Assembly: GCA_016741995.1 (NCBI GenBank)
Contig: JACVCO010000015.1
Location: 35,889 to 99,888 of the forward strand
Direction of reading: 5' to 3'
DNA length: 64,000 nucleotides
DNA from: Hydrogenophaga sp.
GTDB taxonomy: Bacteria; Pseudomonadota; Gammaproteobacteria; Burkholderiales; Burkholderiaceae_C
Shown here: piece after piece, positions 49,955-60,555 of the stretch
How positions within the stretch are numbered: the first letter of the stretch is position 1
How the letters are laid out: the number at the start of each line of letters is the position of its first letter
The notes under the pieces: generated by a model
What the model saw: the letters and a program-made list of their open reading frames with translations, nothing else
Told to the model about the DNA's origin: nothing
Databases searched by the model: none
Made by a program: the position numbers and the translations under genes

Positions 49955-51355
49955 ATGGGTTCCTGGATCAAGCAACTGCTGGCCTACGCCATCGGGCTCG
50001 CCATCGCCTTCGTTGCAATCGGCTGGATCCTCCAGCAGGGCGATGCCACGGCACCCGTGGCCGCTGCGAACACCGAAGCCGGCGGCCTCTTCGATGCCCT
50101 GCACGCGAACCTGGCCCACCCCCTGAGCCGGCTGTTCGTTCAATTGCTGGTGATCATTGCCGCGGCCCGGCTGACCGGCGCCGTCTTCGTGCGGCTGGGC
50201 ATGCCCGCCGTGGTCGGCGAGATGACGGCGGGCATCCTGCTGGGCCCCTCGCTGCTCGGCCATCTCGCGCCGCAGGCCTTCGGCTTCATCTTCCCCACAG
50301 ACTCGCTGGGCGCCCTGCGCCTGTTCAGCCAGATCGGCATCTGCCTGTTCATGTTCACCGTGGGCATGGAACTCAAGGCCGACCACCTGCGCCACAAGGT
50401 GCGCTCCGCCGTGGCCGTGAGCCACGCCAGCATCGTGGTGCCCTTCGTGCTCGGCGCGGGCCTCGCCATGCTGCTGTTCGACAGCCTGGCCGGGCCCCAG
50501 GCCAGCTTCCGCGCCTTCGCGCTGTTCCTCGGCATTTCCTTGAGCATCACGGCGTTCCCGGTGCTCGCGCGCATCCTGCAGGAACGCGGCATGACGAACA
50601 CGCCCCTGGGCGCCACGGCCATCGCGTGCGCGGCGGTCGACGACGTGACCGCCTGGAGCATCATGGCCTTCGTCGTGGCCATGTCCCGCTCGGCGAGCCT
50701 CGGCGGCGCGGTGGTGGCGCTGGCGCTTGCGCTGGTATTCGTGGCCTTCATGCTGGTCGTGGTCAGGCGCGTATTGCCCCGCGCGCTGGACACCGCCAAC
50801 CCGGAGCCATCGTCCGGCACGCTGGCCGTCGTGGTCTGCCTGCTGTTCGCCGCCAGCCTGTCCACCGAACTCATCGGCATTCACGCGCTGTTCGGGGCGT
50901 TTCTGGCGGGCGTGGTCATGCCCGACACGAACGATTTCCGCGAACGCCTGCGCGTGCGCGTGGAGCGCTTCAGCAGCGTGATGCTGCTGCCCCTGTTCTT
51001 TGCCTTCACCGGCCTGCGCACCGAGGTTGGGCTCATCTCGGGTGTGCAGGACTGGCTCATCTGCGCGCTCATCATCGTGCTCGCCACGGTCGGCAAGCTC
51101 GGCGCCACCGCCGTGGCCGCCCGCTGGACCGGCATGGGCTGGCGCGATGCGCTGCAGCTGGGCGCGCTCATGAACACGCGCGGCCTGATGGAACTCATCG
51201 CCCTCAACATCGGCTACGACCTGGGCATCCTGTCGCCGCAGATCTTCACCATGCTGGTCATCATGGCCCTGGTGACCACCTTCATGACCGGGCCGCTGCT
51301 GACCTGGTTCCAGCGCGGTGGCGGGGTCAAGTCGATCTCGGCGGGTGGTCGCTAG
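49955..51355 (+). CDS. cation:proton antiporter (CPA2, KefB/NapA type)
   Basis: This 466-residue protein has about 12-13 transmembrane helices of the Na+(K+)/H+ exchanger domain. The motif VVGEMTAGILLGPSLLG and the paired acidic residues in the unwound-helix region (AAVDDVTAWSIM) are typical of CPA2 antiporters. No TrkA-N or RCK domain is fused, so KefC-type nucleotide gating is absent. An N-terminal hydrophobic segment precedes the core. The start is ATG 49955 with GAGGA upstream, rather than TTG 49931. The ion is not predictable. Confidence 0.88.
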   Translation: MGSWIKQLLAYAIGLAIAFVAIGWILQQGDATAPVAAANTEAGGLFDALHANLAHPLSRLFVQLLVIIAAARLTGAVFVRLGMPAVVGEMTAGILLGPSLLGHLAPQAFGFIFPTDSLGALRLFSQIGICLFMFTVGMELKADHLRHKVRSAVAVSHASIVVPFVLGAGLAMLLFDSLAGPQASFRAFALFLGISLSITAFPVLARILQERGMTNTPLGATAIACAAVDDVTAWSIMAFVVAMSRSASLGGAVVALALALVFVAFMLVVVRRVLPRALDTANPEPSSGTLAVVVCLLFAASLSTELIGIHALFGAFLAGVVMPDTNDFRERLRVRVERFSSVMLLPLFFAFTGLRTEVGLISGVQDWLICALIIVLATVGKLGATAVAARWTGMGWRDALQLGALMNTRGLMELIALNIGYDLGILSPQIFTMLVIMALVTTFMTGPLLTWFQRGGGVKSISAGGR

Positions 51356-51449
51356 AGGGTGACGCCGAGACGGGCGCGAAGCGGTTGCGTCGGTTGTGCC
51401 TCACCCTGCTTCCGCTTAGGGCCCAAAGCAGACGTCGCCAGTTGGGCTT

Positions 51450-51686
51450 TTAGAAGAAAGGCAGCCAACTGTGAGGGCGTAGCTTGACGATGTCATCACT
51501 CACAAAGTCGAGAGTACCCTCGCCACCGGGGTCACTGTCCCGCCCAGTAATAAACGCGCCGCTTCTCACCACGAGGTTCTTCAGCTTCCGCCCATCTTTG
51601 AGTGCGACGTCAACCCAGTGAACGTCCATTTTCATTTCTGGACCAAGGGACCACAGTAAGGCATGTGGAATTTCAATTTTTGCCAT
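51450..51686 (-). CDS. small hypothetical protein, lower GC than neighbours
   Basis: This 78-residue protein (MAKIEIPHALLWSLG..., ending SWLPFF) is not recognised. The sequence pattern with a DGRKLKNLVVRSG turn looks like a small beta-barrel. Its base composition is visibly lower in GC than the flanking genes, and it is alone between a convergent antiporter gene and a structured inverted repeat, so recent acquisition is possible. The start is ATG 51686. Confidence 0.6.
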   Translation of the reverse strand: MAKIEIPHALLWSLGPEMKMDVHWVDVALKDGRKLKNLVVRSGAFITGRDSDPGGEGTLDFVSDDIVKLRPHSWLPFF

Positions 51687-51744
51687 CGTCAACTTCCGCT
51701 TCTGGCCGCTACGCGCCATCGTAGCGCGCCCACCTTCCTCCCCG

Positions 51745-51844
51745 CCTGCGGATGCGGTGTGCCCTGCGCAGCGGCATAAAGGAGGAGGACCGGCGAAGCC
51801 GGTCCGGGGGACAGCCGCGGAGCAGGGCACACCGCAGCCGCGGG
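51745..51844. repeat. nested inverted repeat of about 100 bp with internal hairpin
   Basis: A perfect 15-bp inverted repeat (TGCGGTGTGCCCTGC at 51753-51767, complement at 51822-51836) is extended by a 7-bp outer stem with one wobble (51745-51751 / 51838-51844) and encloses a second perfect 8-bp hairpin GGACCGGC-GAA-GCCGGTCC (51787-51805). A GGAGGAGG run lies in the inner loop. It is located between the hypothetical gene at 51450 and ubiA. It has no T-tail, and looks like a REP- or MITE-type intergenic element or a structured RNA. Confidence 0.75.
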
Positions 51845-51877
51845 CACGCGAGGTCTGACGAGCGAAACGCAGCGCCC

Positions 51878-52756
51878 TCAAGCCAACCCGACCACCACCC
51901 CCGCAAACACCGTGAACCCCAGCCAGTGGTTGGCGCGGAAGGCGGTGAAGCAGCCCTCACGCGAACGCGTGCGGATCAGCGTGAAGTGCCAAACCACCTG
52001 GGCCAGCGCCACACCCAGCGCCAGCAGCCACGCCACCGGCCGCAGCAGCGGCCACAGCGCCACCGTCCAGATGGCGAGGTGCAGCAGGTAGAAGGCCGTC
52101 ACCGCCGCCACGTCGGCGCGGCCCAAAGTGATGGCCGAGGTTTTCATGCCGATCCGGAGGTCATCGTCGCGGTCGACCATGGCGTATTCGGTGTCGTAGG
52201 CCAGCACCCAGAACGCGTTGCCGAGCAGCAGCACCCAGGCCAGCACGGGCACCGTGCCCTGCACCGCCGCGAACGCCATGGGGATGCCGAAGCTGAAGGC
52301 CACGCCCAGCACCGCTTGCGGCATGGAGACGACGCGCTTGGCATACGGATAGGCCAGCGTGATCGCCAACGCCGCGAACGACCACGCGATGGTGACGGCG
52401 TTGGTGGTGAGCACGAGGCCGAAGGCCGCGAGCGCGAGCACCGCGCCCACCGCGAGCGCTTCCTTTGTCGAGACCTTGCCCGACGTGACCGGGCGCTGCG
52501 CGGTGCGCTTGACGTGGCGGTCGAAGTCGCGGTCGGCCACGTCGTTGATGCAGCAGCCTGCGCTGCGCATGAGGATGGTGCCGAGCGTGAACACCGCGAG
52601 CAGGTGCCAGCCGGGGAAGCCGCCGGCCGCCACCCACAGCGCCGACAGCGTGGGCCACAGCAGCAACAGCCAGCCCGCGGGGCGGTTCCAGCGGATCAGG
52701 TCGAGCCAGAGCGCCAGGCGCGAGGGCGCTTGCGGCGCGGGGGCCAGTGAGCTCAT
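51878..52756 (-). CDS. ubiA: 4-hydroxybenzoate octaprenyltransferase
   Basis: This is a 292-residue membrane prenyltransferase of ubiquinone synthesis, with about eight to nine helices. The first Asp-rich motif NDVADRDFD (Asn71 to Asp79) binds prenyl diphosphate via magnesium; the second, [13 protein letters not shown], is near residue 190-200. Its start lies within the oxyR stop (ATGA overlap), so it forms an operon with oxyR. Confidence 0.94.
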   Translation of the reverse strand: MSSLAPAPQAPSRLALWLDLIRWNRPAGWLLLLWPTLSALWVAAGGFPGWHLLAVFTLGTILMRSAGCCINDVADRDFDRHVKRTAQRPVTSGKVSTKEALAVGAVLALAAFGLVLTTNAVTIAWSFAALAITLAYPYAKRVVSMPQAVLGVAFSFGIPMAFAAVQGTVPVLAWVLLLGNAFWVLAYDTEYAMVDRDDDLRIGMKTSAITLGRADVAAVTAFYLLHLAIWTVALWPLLRPVAWLLALGVALAQVVWHFTLIRTRSREGCFTAFRANHWLGFTVFAGVVVGLA

Positions 52757-53712
52757 GACAGGCGCTTCACGCCCGGCAGTTCGCAGGCGTAGACCGCGTT
52801 GCGCAGTTCGGCGATGGCTTCGTAGCGCGTGAAGCTGCGCCGCCAGGCCAGCACCACGCGGCGCGTGGGGGCTTCGCCGTCGAAGGGCAGGTAGCGCACG
52901 TAGGGCGAATCGCCGAAATCTTCGCCGGGTTTGGCGGAATCGTCGATGGCCGAGCGCGGCACCGACAGGCGCGGCACCAGCGTGACGCCCATGCCCGCGG
53001 CCACCATGTGCTTGATGGTCTCCAGCGACGAGCCTTCGAAGCTCTTGCGGATGCCTTCGGTGTCGTTGGAAAAGCGCGCGAACTCGGGGCAGACCTCGAG
53101 CACGTGGTCGCGGAAGCAGTGGCCGGTGCCCAGCAGCAGCATGGTTTCGCGCTTCAACTCGTCGGCCGTGATGTGGCCCTGGGCCACCAGCGGGTGTGTG
53201 TGCGGCACCGCGGCCATGAAGGGCTCGTCGTACAGCGGTGCGAGCGCGAGGTTGGTGTCGGGGAACGGCTCGGCCAGGATGGCGGCGTCGATCTCGCCCA
53301 GGCGCAATTGCTCCAGCAGCTTGGCGGTGAAGTTTTCCTGCAGCACCAGCGGCATCTGCGGCGTGCGCTCGATCACCTGGCGCACCAGGTCGGGCAGCAG
53401 GTAGGGGCCGATGGTGTAGATGACACCCAGACGCAGCGGGCCGGCCAGCGGGTCCTTGCCGCGCTTGGCGATTTCCTTGATGGCCGCGGCCTGCTCCAGC
53501 ACGGTCTGCGCCTGGCGCACGATCTCTTCGCCCAGCGGGGTGACGGCGATCTCGGCCGCGTTGCGCTCGAAGATCTTGAGTTCGAGTTCCTCTTCGAGTT
53601 TCTTGATCGCCACCGACAGCGTGGGCTGCGACACGAAGCAGGCCTCGGCCGCCTTGCCGAAGTGCCGCTCGCGCGCCACGGCGACGATGTATTTGAGTTC
53701 GGTGAGCGTCAT
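52753..53712 (-). CDS. oxyR: hydrogen peroxide-sensing regulator OxyR
   Basis: This 319-residue LysR-type regulator senses peroxide. The two redox cysteines are at Cys199 and Cys208 ([14 protein letters not shown]), exactly the numbering and spacing of E. coli OxyR, where they form the activating disulfide. The helix-turn-helix is at residues 18-38 ([19 protein letters not shown]). It follows recG by 31 bp and overlaps ubiA, which suggests a recG-oxyR-ubiA transcript. Confidence 0.94.
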   Translation of the reverse strand: MTLTELKYIVAVARERHFGKAAEACFVSQPTLSVAIKKLEEELELKIFERNAAEIAVTPLGEEIVRQAQTVLEQAAAIKEIAKRGKDPLAGPLRLGVIYTIGPYLLPDLVRQVIERTPQMPLVLQENFTAKLLEQLRLGEIDAAILAEPFPDTNLALAPLYDEPFMAAVPHTHPLVAQGHITADELKRETMLLLGTGHCFRDHVLEVCPEFARFSNDTEGIRKSFEGSSLETIKHMVAAGMGVTLVPRLSVPRSAIDDSAKPGEDFGDSPYVRYLPFDGEAPTRRVVLAWRRSFTRYEAIAELRNAVYACELPGVKRLS

Positions 53713-53743
53713 GGCGGGGTATTTTGCTCCCCTGGCGCCTTTT

Positions 53744-55834
53744 TCAGGCCTTGAGGTATTCCGCCTTGCTGCCCAGCCAGCGCGCGATGTGCTGTTCGGC
53801 CAACACCGGCTGGTGCGCCAGCAGGGCGGGCGCCGTCTCGCGCGCCCACTGCAGCAGGTGCGTGTCGGTGGCGAGGTCGACAAAGCGCAGCAGCGGCGCG
53901 CCCGACTGGCGTGCGCCCAGGAACTCGCCCGGCCCGCGGATCTCCAGGTCGCGCCGCGCGATCTCGAAGCCGTCGTGCGTTTCGGCCATGGCGCGCAGGC
54001 GTTCGCGCGCGGTCTCGCCCAGGCGGCCACCTTCGGGCGCGCTGTAGAGCAGCACGCAGGCCGAGGCCGCGGCGCCGCGGCCCACGCGGCCACGCAGCTG
54101 GTGCAGTTGCGACAAACCAAAGCGCTCGGCGTGTTCGATCACCATCAGCGAGGCATTGGGCACGTCCACGCCCACCTCGATCACCGTGGTGGAAACCAGC
54201 ACGCCCATCTGCCCGCCGACGAACAGCGACATCACCGCCTTCTTCTCGGCCGGCGGCATGCGCGAATGCAGCAGGCCCACCAGCACACCGGGCAAGGCCT
54301 GCGAGAGTTCGGCGTGCGTTTGTGTGGCGTTGCTCAGGTCCAGCGCCTCGCTTTCCTCGATCAGCGGGCACACCCAGTACACCTGCCGCCCTTCATCGAT
54401 CTGGCCGCGGATGCGCTGCACCACCTCGTCGCGGCGCTGCTCGCTCACCACCTTGGTGACGATGGGCGTGCGCCCGGGCGGCAGCTCGTCGATGGTGGAG
54501 ACATCGAGGTCGGCGTAGTAGCTCATGGCCAGCGTGCGCGGGATGGGTGTGGCCGTCATCATCAGCAGGTGCGGCTCCAGGCCGTCGGTGGTCTTGGCGC
54601 GCAGCGCGAGCCGCTGTGCCACGCCGAAGCGGTGCTGCTCGTCGATGAGCGCGAGCGCCAGGCGCTGAAAAACCACCTGCTCCTGGATCACCGCGTGCGT
54701 GCCCACCACCAGCGCGGCCTCGCCGCTGGCGATGAGTTCGAGCATTTCGCTGCGCTGCTTTTTCTTCTGTCCACCGGTGAGCCAGGCCACGCGCTTGCCC
54801 AGCGGTTCCAGCAGGGGTTCGAGCCAGCCGATGAGCTTGCGGAAGTGCTGCTCGGCCAGGATCTCGGTCGGCGCCATCAGCGCGCACTGCCAGCCCGCGT
54901 CGATGGCGATGGCTGCGGCGATCGCGGCCACCACGGTCTTGCCCGAGCCCACGTCGCCCTGCAGCAGGCGGTGCATGGGCACGGTGCGTTCCAGGTCGTG
55001 TGCAATCTCGTCGCCCACGCGGCGTTGCGCGGCCGTGAGCGCGAACGGCAACGCGGCCAGCAATTGCTCGTGCAGGCCGCCGCGGCGCAATGGCAGGCCG
55101 GGCGCGCGCAAGGCGTCGCGCTCGCGCTTGGCCACCGCCTGCGAGAGCTGTTGCGCCAGCAGTTCCTCGGCCTTCAGGCGCTGCCACGCGGGGTGGCTGC
55201 GGTCCTCCAGCGCCGCCAGCGACGCGTCGGGCCCCGGGTGGTGCAGCGCCTGCAGCGATGCGCGCAGCGTGGGGCTCACGCGCGCGTGCTGCTGCAATGC
55301 GGCCAGCGCGTCGGGCGGCAGGGTTTCGTGCAGATCCACCCGCGAAAGCGCACCCGCCACGGCCTTGCGCAGGTAGGCCTGCGGCAGTTGCGCGCTGGTG
55401 GGGTAGACCGGCGTGAGCACCTCGGGCAGTTCGCCGCCCGCCAGCTTGAACGCCGGGTGCAGCATCGTGTAGCCCGCAAAGCCGCCCTTCACTTCACCGC
55501 GCGCGCGGATGAGCGCGCCCACGGCCAGCGTCTTCTGGTGCGAGGGGTAGAAGCTGAAGAAGCGCAGCGTGCAGGTGTCGGTGCCGTCGTCGAGCGTGAC
55601 GAGCAACTGCCGCCGGCCGCGGTACTGCACCTCGCTGTGCGTCACCGTGCCCTCGATCTGCACCAGCTCGCCATTGCGCACGTCGCGCAGCTTCACGATG
55701 CGGGTTTCGTCCTCGTAGCGCAGCGGCAGGTGCAGCGCGAGGTCGATGTCGCGCCGCAGGCCGAGCTTGTGCATGGCCTTCTGGGGCGCGGACAGGGGTT
55801 TGGGCGTGGCAGCGGTGCTGGCGGGTTCGGCCAT
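53744..55834 (-). CDS. recG: ATP-dependent DNA helicase RecG
   Basis: This 696-residue helicase acts on branched DNA, reversing stalled replication forks and processing Holliday junctions. The N-terminal wedge/OB region (about 60-170) precedes Walker [14 protein letters not shown] near residue 290, the DEQH box near 395, the motif [12 protein letters not shown] and the C-terminal helicase motif QLRGRVGRG. The start ATG 55834 ([11 protein letters not shown]) is preferred; the frame remains open 20 codons further. It is divergent from queA with 65 bp between. Confidence 0.94.
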   Translation of the reverse strand: MAEPASTAATPKPLSAPQKAMHKLGLRRDIDLALHLPLRYEDETRIVKLRDVRNGELVQIEGTVTHSEVQYRGRRQLLVTLDDGTDTCTLRFFSFYPSHQKTLAVGALIRARGEVKGGFAGYTMLHPAFKLAGGELPEVLTPVYPTSAQLPQAYLRKAVAGALSRVDLHETLPPDALAALQQHARVSPTLRASLQALHHPGPDASLAALEDRSHPAWQRLKAEELLAQQLSQAVAKRERDALRAPGLPLRRGGLHEQLLAALPFALTAAQRRVGDEIAHDLERTVPMHRLLQGDVGSGKTVVAAIAAAIAIDAGWQCALMAPTEILAEQHFRKLIGWLEPLLEPLGKRVAWLTGGQKKKQRSEMLELIASGEAALVVGTHAVIQEQVVFQRLALALIDEQHRFGVAQRLALRAKTTDGLEPHLLMMTATPIPRTLAMSYYADLDVSTIDELPPGRTPIVTKVVSEQRRDEVVQRIRGQIDEGRQVYWVCPLIEESEALDLSNATQTHAELSQALPGVLVGLLHSRMPPAEKKAVMSLFVGGQMGVLVSTTVIEVGVDVPNASLMVIEHAERFGLSQLHQLRGRVGRGAAASACVLLYSAPEGGRLGETARERLRAMAETHDGFEIARRDLEIRGPGEFLGARQSGAPLLRFVDLATDTHLLQWARETAPALLAHQPVLAEQHIARWLGSKAEYLKA

Positions 55835-55899
55835 GGGACAATTCTGCCCTTCCGTTTTCACCCCCTCCTTGGAACGGGCCCGTCCGGCCCTCAAGCGAC

Positions 55900-58117
<2,218 letters not shown>

Positions 58118-58138
58118 ACTTTCGCGGCAGCGCAGCAA

Positions 58139-58163
58139 ATCGCGCGCGATTATCGCGCGCGAT
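58139..58163. promoter_or_regulatory. tandem palindrome upstream of the MFS transporter gene
   Basis: The 12-bp palindrome ATCGCGCGCGAT occurs twice (58139-58150 and 58152-58163) separated by one base, and a related GCGCGCGAT overlaps the start codon of the transporter (58169-58178). The first copy lies 16-27 bp downstream of the tgt stop. The symmetry suits a dimeric repressor or a dam-independent operator; the alternate Z-DNA-forming CG tract is another reading. Confidence 0.5.
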
Positions 58164-58176
58164 TAAGCTGCGCGCG

Positions 58177-59358
58177 ATGAGCACCGCCCCCATCCCCCGC
58201 CACGTCCTCCCCGTGCTCGTGCTCGCGCAGTTCGCGGGCACGTCGCTCTGGTTCGCGGTCAACGCGGTGATGCCCGACCTGCAGCGCGAGCTCGGCTGGG
58301 CCACCAGCGCGGTGGGCACGCTCACCTCGGCGCTGCAGTTCGGGTTCATCGCGGGCACGCTGGTGTTCGCGCTGCTCGCCATCGCCGACCGCTTCCCGCC
58401 GCGGCGGGTGTTCCTGGTCTGCGCGCTGGCGGGCGCCGCCTGCACCGTGGGCGCATGGTGGCAGGTGCGCGACTTCACCGCGCTGCTGGCGTGGCGCTTC
58501 GCCACCGGTTTCTTCCTCGCCGGCATCTACCCCGTGGGCATGAAGATCGCCGCGCAGTGGTACAGCAAGGGCCTGGGCGCGGCGCTGGGCCTGTTGATCG
58601 CGGCGCTGGTCGTCGGCTCGGCCAGCGCGCACGCGCTGCGCGCCCTGGGCGACGCCCTGCCCTGGCCCACGTTGATGCTGGGGGTGGCGTTGCTCGCGGC
58701 GCTGGGCGGTGTGCTGCTCTACGTGGCACTGGGCGACCCACCCGGCGCGGTGGCGAGCGTGAGCACGCTGCAGTGGCGCGCGCTCGGCACGGTGTGGACG
58801 GACGCGCGCGTGCGCAGTTCGGTGCTGGGCTATTTCGGCCACATGTGGGAGCTCTACACCATGTGGGTCATGGTGCCGCTGATCCTGGCGACGCGGCTCG
58901 GGGGCACCGATCTGTCCTGGGCCGCGTTCTGGGTGCTCGGTGCCGGCGCCATCGGCTGCGCGGTGGGCGGCTGGGTGGCGCAGCGCTGGGGCAGCGCGCG
59001 GGTGGCGGGCACGCAACTCGCCCTCAGTGGCGCCTGCTGCCTGGCGGCCCCGCTGCTGCTGGGCGCACCCGATACGGCCTTCTACGCGTGGCTGGTGCTC
59101 TGGGGCATCACCGTTTCGGGCGATTCGCCGCAGTTCAGCACGCTGACCGCCCGCAACGCGCCGCCCCAGGCCGTGGGCAGCGTGCTCACGCTCACCAACA
59201 GCATCGGCTTCGGCATCAGCATCGCGAGCATCCTGCTGTTCGTGTGGCTGGCCGAATCCGTGCCGCTGGGTGCGCTGCTGCCGTGGCTGGCCATCGGGCC
59301 GGCGCTGGGCCTGTGGGCGCTGCGGCCCTTGCTGGCCGAAGAGCGCGCACGGGCCTGA
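58177..59358 (+). CDS. MFS transporter
   Basis: This 393-residue protein is a major facilitator superfamily permease with about 12 predicted helices. The N-terminal half has TSLWFAVNAVMPDLQREL and the loop RFPPRRVF with basic residues between helices 2 and 3. No substrate can be inferred from sequence. It follows tgt by 59 bp, separated by the tandem palindrome, and is convergent with the M42 peptidase gene. Confidence 0.85.
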   Translation: MSTAPIPRHVLPVLVLAQFAGTSLWFAVNAVMPDLQRELGWATSAVGTLTSALQFGFIAGTLVFALLAIADRFPPRRVFLVCALAGAACTVGAWWQVRDFTALLAWRFATGFFLAGIYPVGMKIAAQWYSKGLGAALGLLIAALVVGSASAHALRALGDALPWPTLMLGVALLAALGGVLLYVALGDPPGAVASVSTLQWRALGTVWTDARVRSSVLGYFGHMWELYTMWVMVPLILATRLGGTDLSWAAFWVLGAGAIGCAVGGWVAQRWGSARVAGTQLALSGACCLAAPLLLGAPDTAFYAWLVLWGITVSGDSPQFSTLTARNAPPQAVGSVLTLTNSIGFGISIASILLFVWLAESVPLGALLPWLAIGPALGLWALRPLLAEERARA

Positions 59359-59364
59359 CGCGGT

Positions 59365-60555
59365 TCAGGGCTTCGCCTCCAGGAATTCCTGCGGGTCGGG
59401 CAGCGGCGTGGTGGCCACCTGCATTTCCTCGGGCTTGAGTTGTTCGGTGAAGCCCTCGATGGAGCCCATGCTCTGGCGGTCGCGGCGCGCCACGGGCTCG
59501 GACATCAGGTAGGCCACCGACAGCGCGCCCAGTGCGCGCAGCGAATCCATGTGCGTGCGCTCCTGCGCGTGCGAGGCATCGGCGCCGAAGCCGATCAGCG
59601 CGGTGCGGATGTCGTTGCCGGCCTCCACCGCGGCGGCCGAGTCGCTGCGGTAGAACTTGAAGACGTCGCGGCGGTGCGGTATGCCGTGCGCCTGTGCGAG
59701 CTTGATGAGCTTGTGCGAGAGGTGGTAATCGAACGGGCCCGACAAGTCCTGCAGGCAGATGGTGACGGCGCGCTCGTCGGTGGCCTGGCCGGGCGCGGCG
59801 ATGGCGATGTCCAGACTCACCATTTCGGCGATGTCGCCGTGCAGCGCGGCCGAGGCGCCCGAGCCCACTTCCTCGGTGATGGTGAACAGCGGGTGCACGT
59901 CCACCGGCAGCGGCGTGCCGCTGTCCCTGATCGCCTTGCAGGCGGTCAGCAGCACGGCCACCGCGGCCTTGTCGTCCAGGTAGCGCGCGTTGATGTAGCC
60001 GCCCGGCTGCACCTCGGGCTGCGGGTCGAAGGCGATCCAGTCACCCACGTTCACGCCCGCGGCGTCGAGCGCGTCGCGCCCGCTCGCGGGCATGTCCAGC
60101 CGCACCTCGACGTGGTCCCAGCTGTTGGGCTGGCTGTCGATGCCGTCGCCGAAGGCGTGGCCCGAGGTCTTGAGCGGCAGACAGGTGCCGCGGATCTGTT
60201 GCGTGTCGGTGTAGAGCGTGAGCCGGCCGCCTTCGGCAAAGCGCGACGACCAGCTGCCGATGGGCACGATGCCCACGCGGCCGTTGTCCTTCAGCTCGCG
60301 CACCATGGCGCCCAGGGTGTCCAGGTGGGCCACGATGGCGCGCGCCGGGTGGCGCTCTCTGCCCTTGAGCGTGGCGCGGATGGCGCCGCGGCGCGTGATC
60401 ACGTAGGGAATGCCCAGCGCATCCAGGCGCGCGGCCACGTAGCGCACGACGGCGTCCGTCAGGCCCACGGGGCTCGGGATGGCGAGCAACTGCAGCAGGG
60501 TCTCTTCGAGGTAGGCCTCGTCCAGCGGCGGCAAGGTCGGGGGTTTTTCGCTCAT
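59365..60555 (-). CDS. M42-family peptidase of the NAGGN osmolyte cluster
   Basis: This 396-residue protein is an M42-type aminopeptidase family member associated with N-acetylglutaminylglutamine amide (NAGGN) synthesis genes. The metal ligands are seen in IVAHLDTLG, ARYLDDKAAVA, TITEEVGSGAS and the late HAQERTHMDSL segment. It overlaps the ngg gene (ATGA). Its role in osmolyte turnover is inferred from this conserved neighbourhood. Confidence 0.87.
   Translation of the reverse strand: MSEKPPTLPPLDEAYLEETLLQLLAIPSPVGLTDAVVRYVAARLDALGIPYVITRRGAIRATLKGRERHPARAIVAHLDTLGAMVRELKDNGRVGIVPIGSWSSRFAEGGRLTLYTDTQQIRGTCLPLKTSGHAFGDGIDSQPNSWDHVEVRLDMPASGRDALDAAGVNVGDWIAFDPQPEVQPGGYINARYLDDKAAVAVLLTACKAIRDSGTPLPVDVHPLFTITEEVGSGASAALHGDIAEMVSLDIAIAAPGQATDERAVTICLQDLSGPFDYHLSHKLIKLAQAHGIPHRRDVFKFYRSDSAAAVEAGNDIRTALIGFGADASHAQERTHMDSLRALGALSVAYLMSEPVARRDRQSMGSIEGFTEQLKPEEMQVATTPLPDPQEFLEAKP

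Noticed and set aside
51752..52750. Open frame on the plus strand over ubiA preceded by a GGAGGAGG run
   Set aside because: The apparent ribosome binding site lies in the loop of the inverted repeat and the frame is antisense to ubiA; the translation is Arg/His-rich and repetitive.
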